This document shows positions 59,328 to 60,459 of a stretch of DNA of 60,459 nucleotides, in pieces. Origin of the DNA: Streptomyces sp. A3M-1-3. Lineage in GTDB: Bacteria > Actinomycetota > Actinomycetes > Streptomycetales > Streptomycetaceae. The notes beneath the pieces were generated by a model that worked only from the letters and a program-made list of their open reading frames with translations, was not told the origin of the DNA and did no database searches. The DNA is taken from assembly GCF_024213665.1 (NCBI RefSeq), contig NZ_JANAVP010000006.1:1-60459 (forward strand). Reading direction: 5' to 3'. The first letter of the stretch is position 1. Each line of letters begins with the position of its first letter. A program made the translations under genes and the position numbers.

Positions 59328-59861
59328 ATGCGCGCGATACCTGTCGCGTCAGCCGCCCTGCTCGGCCTCGCCGCTCTCCCACTGGCCGCTCCCACCGCGA
59401 CGGCCGACGACCACAAGGTCACGTCGTTCGGTTTCAGCATCAGCCCCTCGACCGTCGCCCCGGGCGGGCAGGTCACGCTCGGCGTGACGAACTGCGGCGC
59501 CCCTACGGCCAGCGCCTCGTCCGGGGTCTTCGACACCGTCACGATCCCCAACAACGGGAGCGTCAGAGTCACGGTCGACCGGGACGCGAGACGCGGGGCC
59601 CTGTACTCGGTGACGTTCACCTGCAGGGGCGAGGCCGACACGATCGACCTCGCCATCTCCATCGCCGGTGGCACCACGTTCACCCCCAGGCCGACCCCAC
59701 CACCCCCCACCACCACCGCCCAGGGCGTCCGGGGCGGTCTCGGCGGCAGCTTCGGCGGCATGAACGCGACCGAGATCGCCGCGGGTGGCGCGCTCTTCGT
59801 CCTCGCGGTCGCCGGCACGGTCTACGTCGTACGTCGCCGTACCGGCAACCGGCAGCACTGA
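59328..59861 (+). CDS. Secreted, C-terminally anchored surface protein (177 aa)
   Basis: Signal peptide (IPVASAALLGLAALPLAAPT, cleavage near ATA-DDH), an immunoglobulin-like beta region (FGFSISPSTVAPGGQVTLGV, two Cys at TNCGAP and FTCRGE), a Pro/Thr linker, then LGGSFGGMNATEIAAGG leading into a transmembrane helix (ALFVLAVAGTVYVV) and RRRTGNRQH. GGAGG precedes the ATG at 59328. No LPxTG sortase motif. Its C-terminal anchor closely resembles that of the opposing gene at the right edge, marking them as paralogues. The 184 bp upstream is non-coding and must hold its promoter. Confidence 0.78.
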   Translation: MRAIPVASAALLGLAALPLAAPTATADDHKVTSFGFSISPSTVAPGGQVTLGVTNCGAPTASASSGVFDTVTIPNNGSVRVTVDRDARRGALYSVTFTCRGEADTIDLAISIAGGTTFTPRPTPPPPTTTAQGVRGGLGGSFGGMNATEIAAGGALFVLAVAGTVYVVRRRTGNRQH

Positions 59862-59878
59862 CCGGTGCGCCACCGCAG

Positions 59879-59944
59879 CACCCCCGAACCGCCCGTCGCC
59901 CCGAGTCCTGGCCAGGACTCGGGGCGACGGGCGGTTCGGGGGTG
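59879..59944. terminator. 66-bp perfect palindrome between convergent surface-protein genes
   Basis: The left arm (59879-59911) starts CACCCCCGAACCG and ends GAGTCCTGG; the right arm (59912-59944) is its exact reverse complement over all 33 bases, with no loop. It lies between the stops of two convergent genes (59861 and 59963), so a bidirectional terminator is the simplest role. Its length and perfection are far beyond what termination needs. Confidence 0.8.
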
Positions 59945-59962
59945 ACCGGGAGGTTCGGCCGG

Positions 59963-60459
59963 TCAGCCCCGGCCGCCGACTGTGCGGCGACGGCGCCTCA
60001 CGTACACGCCACCGCCGATGGTCGCCGCGGCGACCAGCCCGGCGCCGATCGCGATCTCGGTGGAGGTCGGGGCGAGCGAGCCGCCGATACCGCCGAGAGA
60101 ACCGCGGCCCTGCAGCACGGTGAACTGGGCGGTCGCGACCCGCGAGTCGCCGTTGCCGCCCTGGTTGTTGTCGCCCCGCGACTCCTTGCCGTTGCCACCC
60201 TGGTTGTTCCCGTTGTTGTCCCCCCGATTGTCACCGTTACCGTTACCGCCCTGGTTGTTCCCGTTATTGTCCCCCCGATTGTCACCGTTACCGTTACCGC
60301 CCTGGTTGTTCCCGTTATTGTCCCCCCGGTTGTCACCGTTGCCGTTACCGCCCTGGTTGTTATTGCCGTTGCCGCCCTGGTTGTTGCCGTTCCCGTTCCC
60401 GTTGTTGTCCCCCCGGTTGTCACCGTTGCCGTTACCGCCCTGGTTGTTATTGCCGTTGC
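59963..60459 (-). CDS. Asn/Gly-repeat surface protein with C-terminal anchor (partial at window edge)
   Basis: Only the last 165 or so codons are in the window. From the edge inward the protein is a run of Asn/Gly/Asp units (for example GNGNGDNRGDNNGNNQG), then GDSRVATAQFTVLQGRGSLG, GGIGGSLAPTSTEIAIG, a transmembrane helix (AGLVAAATIGGGVYV) and a basic end RRRRRTVGGRG. The LGG(I)GGS...TEIA...VYVRRR end parallels the convergent protein at 59328-59861. It is presumably exported, with the N-terminal signal outside the window. An alternative Thr/Gly-rich frame over the same bases is a by-product of the repeat. Confidence 0.72.
   Translation of the reverse strand, partial: NGNNNQGGNGNGDNRGDNNGNGNGNNQGGNGNNNQGGNGNGDNRGDNNGNNQGGNGNGDNRGDNNGNNQGGNGNGDNRGDNNGNNQGGNGKESRGDNNQGGNGDSRVATAQFTVLQGRGSLGGIGGSLAPTSTEIAIGAGLVAAATIGGGVYVRRRRRTVGGRG
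60198..60459. repeat. In-frame tandem repeat (51-bp unit and length variants)
   Basis: Units beginning CCCTGGTTGTT start at 60198, 60249, 60300, 60351, 60375 and 60438, giving lengths 51, 51, 51, 24 and 63 before the edge. All are multiples of three, so the encoded 17-residue Asn/Gly/Asp unit stays in frame on the minus strand. Units differ by a few synonymous third-position changes. Confidence 0.85.

Noticed and set aside
59998..60423. A Thr/Gly-rich 141-codon protein at the right edge
   Set aside because: It is the tandem repeat read in another frame; the Asn/Gly frame continues into a signal-like anchor with a natural stop.
60198..60459. Regular repeats suggesting a CRISPR array
   Set aside because: Units are contiguous with no unique spacers, are coding, and differ in length by multiples of three.
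1..60459. A biosynthetic gene cluster for a secondary metabolite, or tRNA/rRNA genes
   Set aside because: No polyketide, peptide synthetase, RiPP or terpene core enzyme was seen, and no cloverleaf or rRNA sequence was recognised.

Overview
The window is high-GC actinobacterial chromosome, almost certainly Streptomyces. Codon third positions are overwhelmingly G/C, GTG and TTG starts are common, several genes look leaderless, genes are joined by 4-nt ATGA/GTGA overlaps, and the gene set (ergothioneine operon, DUF574-type methyltransferase, Yx[FWY]xxD lipoprotein, b558-type succinate dehydrogenase) is typical of that genus. I see no tRNA, rRNA, CRISPR array or replication origin.

Layout. 1-5.05 kb is a nested mobile region. 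A 4,044-bp Tn554-type element (tyrosine recombinases TnpA and TnpB plus TnpC; tnpA carries two frameshifts) sits inside codon 11 of a Tn3-family transposase gene, which is itself truncated near the left edge. 5-21 kb holds unlinked housekeeping and catabolic genes: YciO/Sua5, pirin, an AEC permease killed by a nonsense codon and by a 259-bp MITE, RlmG-like methyltransferase, VOC protein, flavin disulfide oxidoreductase, thioredoxin, thiolase plus aldehyde dehydrogenase with a LacI regulator, amidase, acetyltransferase, an unpaired PemK/MazF-like protein and a frameshifted PARG-like gene. 21.2-25.6 kb is a tightly overlapped egtABCD ergothioneine operon facing an olsBA-like ornithine-lipid pair.

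27.3-43.3 kb looks like one regulated catabolic locus. A TetR regulator is transcribed away from an enoyl-CoA hydratase / acyl-CoA ligase / YtcJ amidohydrolase operon. On its own side are an acetyltransferase, a P1-family aminopeptidase, a complete peptide/nickel-type ABC importer, an acetylpolyamine-amidohydrolase-like deacetylase and a zinc peptidase. A perfect palindrome with core TCGATCGATCGATCGA lies in the TetR/hydratase divergent promoter region, and the same core occurs once more, exactly in the promoter spacer of the importer operon. I infer a single repressor controlling uptake and breakdown of an N-acylated amine or peptide; the substrate is unknown.

43.5-53.5 kb has small genes (DoxX, a GNAT-AAA+ fusion, dodecin, HAD phosphatase, LLM flavoprotein), a uvrA-like relic, a stand-alone EF-G domain IV-like protein, and sdhCAB divergent from a LysR regulator with a dyad over its promoter. 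53.4-56.5 kb is a c-di-GMP GGDEF-EAL protein translationally coupled to a DUF574-type methyltransferase. 56.6 kb to the right edge encodes five envelope proteins: a lipoprotein, a proline-rich anchored protein, a DUF4239-like membrane protein, and two convergent surface proteins with the same C-terminal anchor, separated by a 66-bp perfect palindrome. The last one is cut by the window edge and contains an Asn/Gly tandem repeat.
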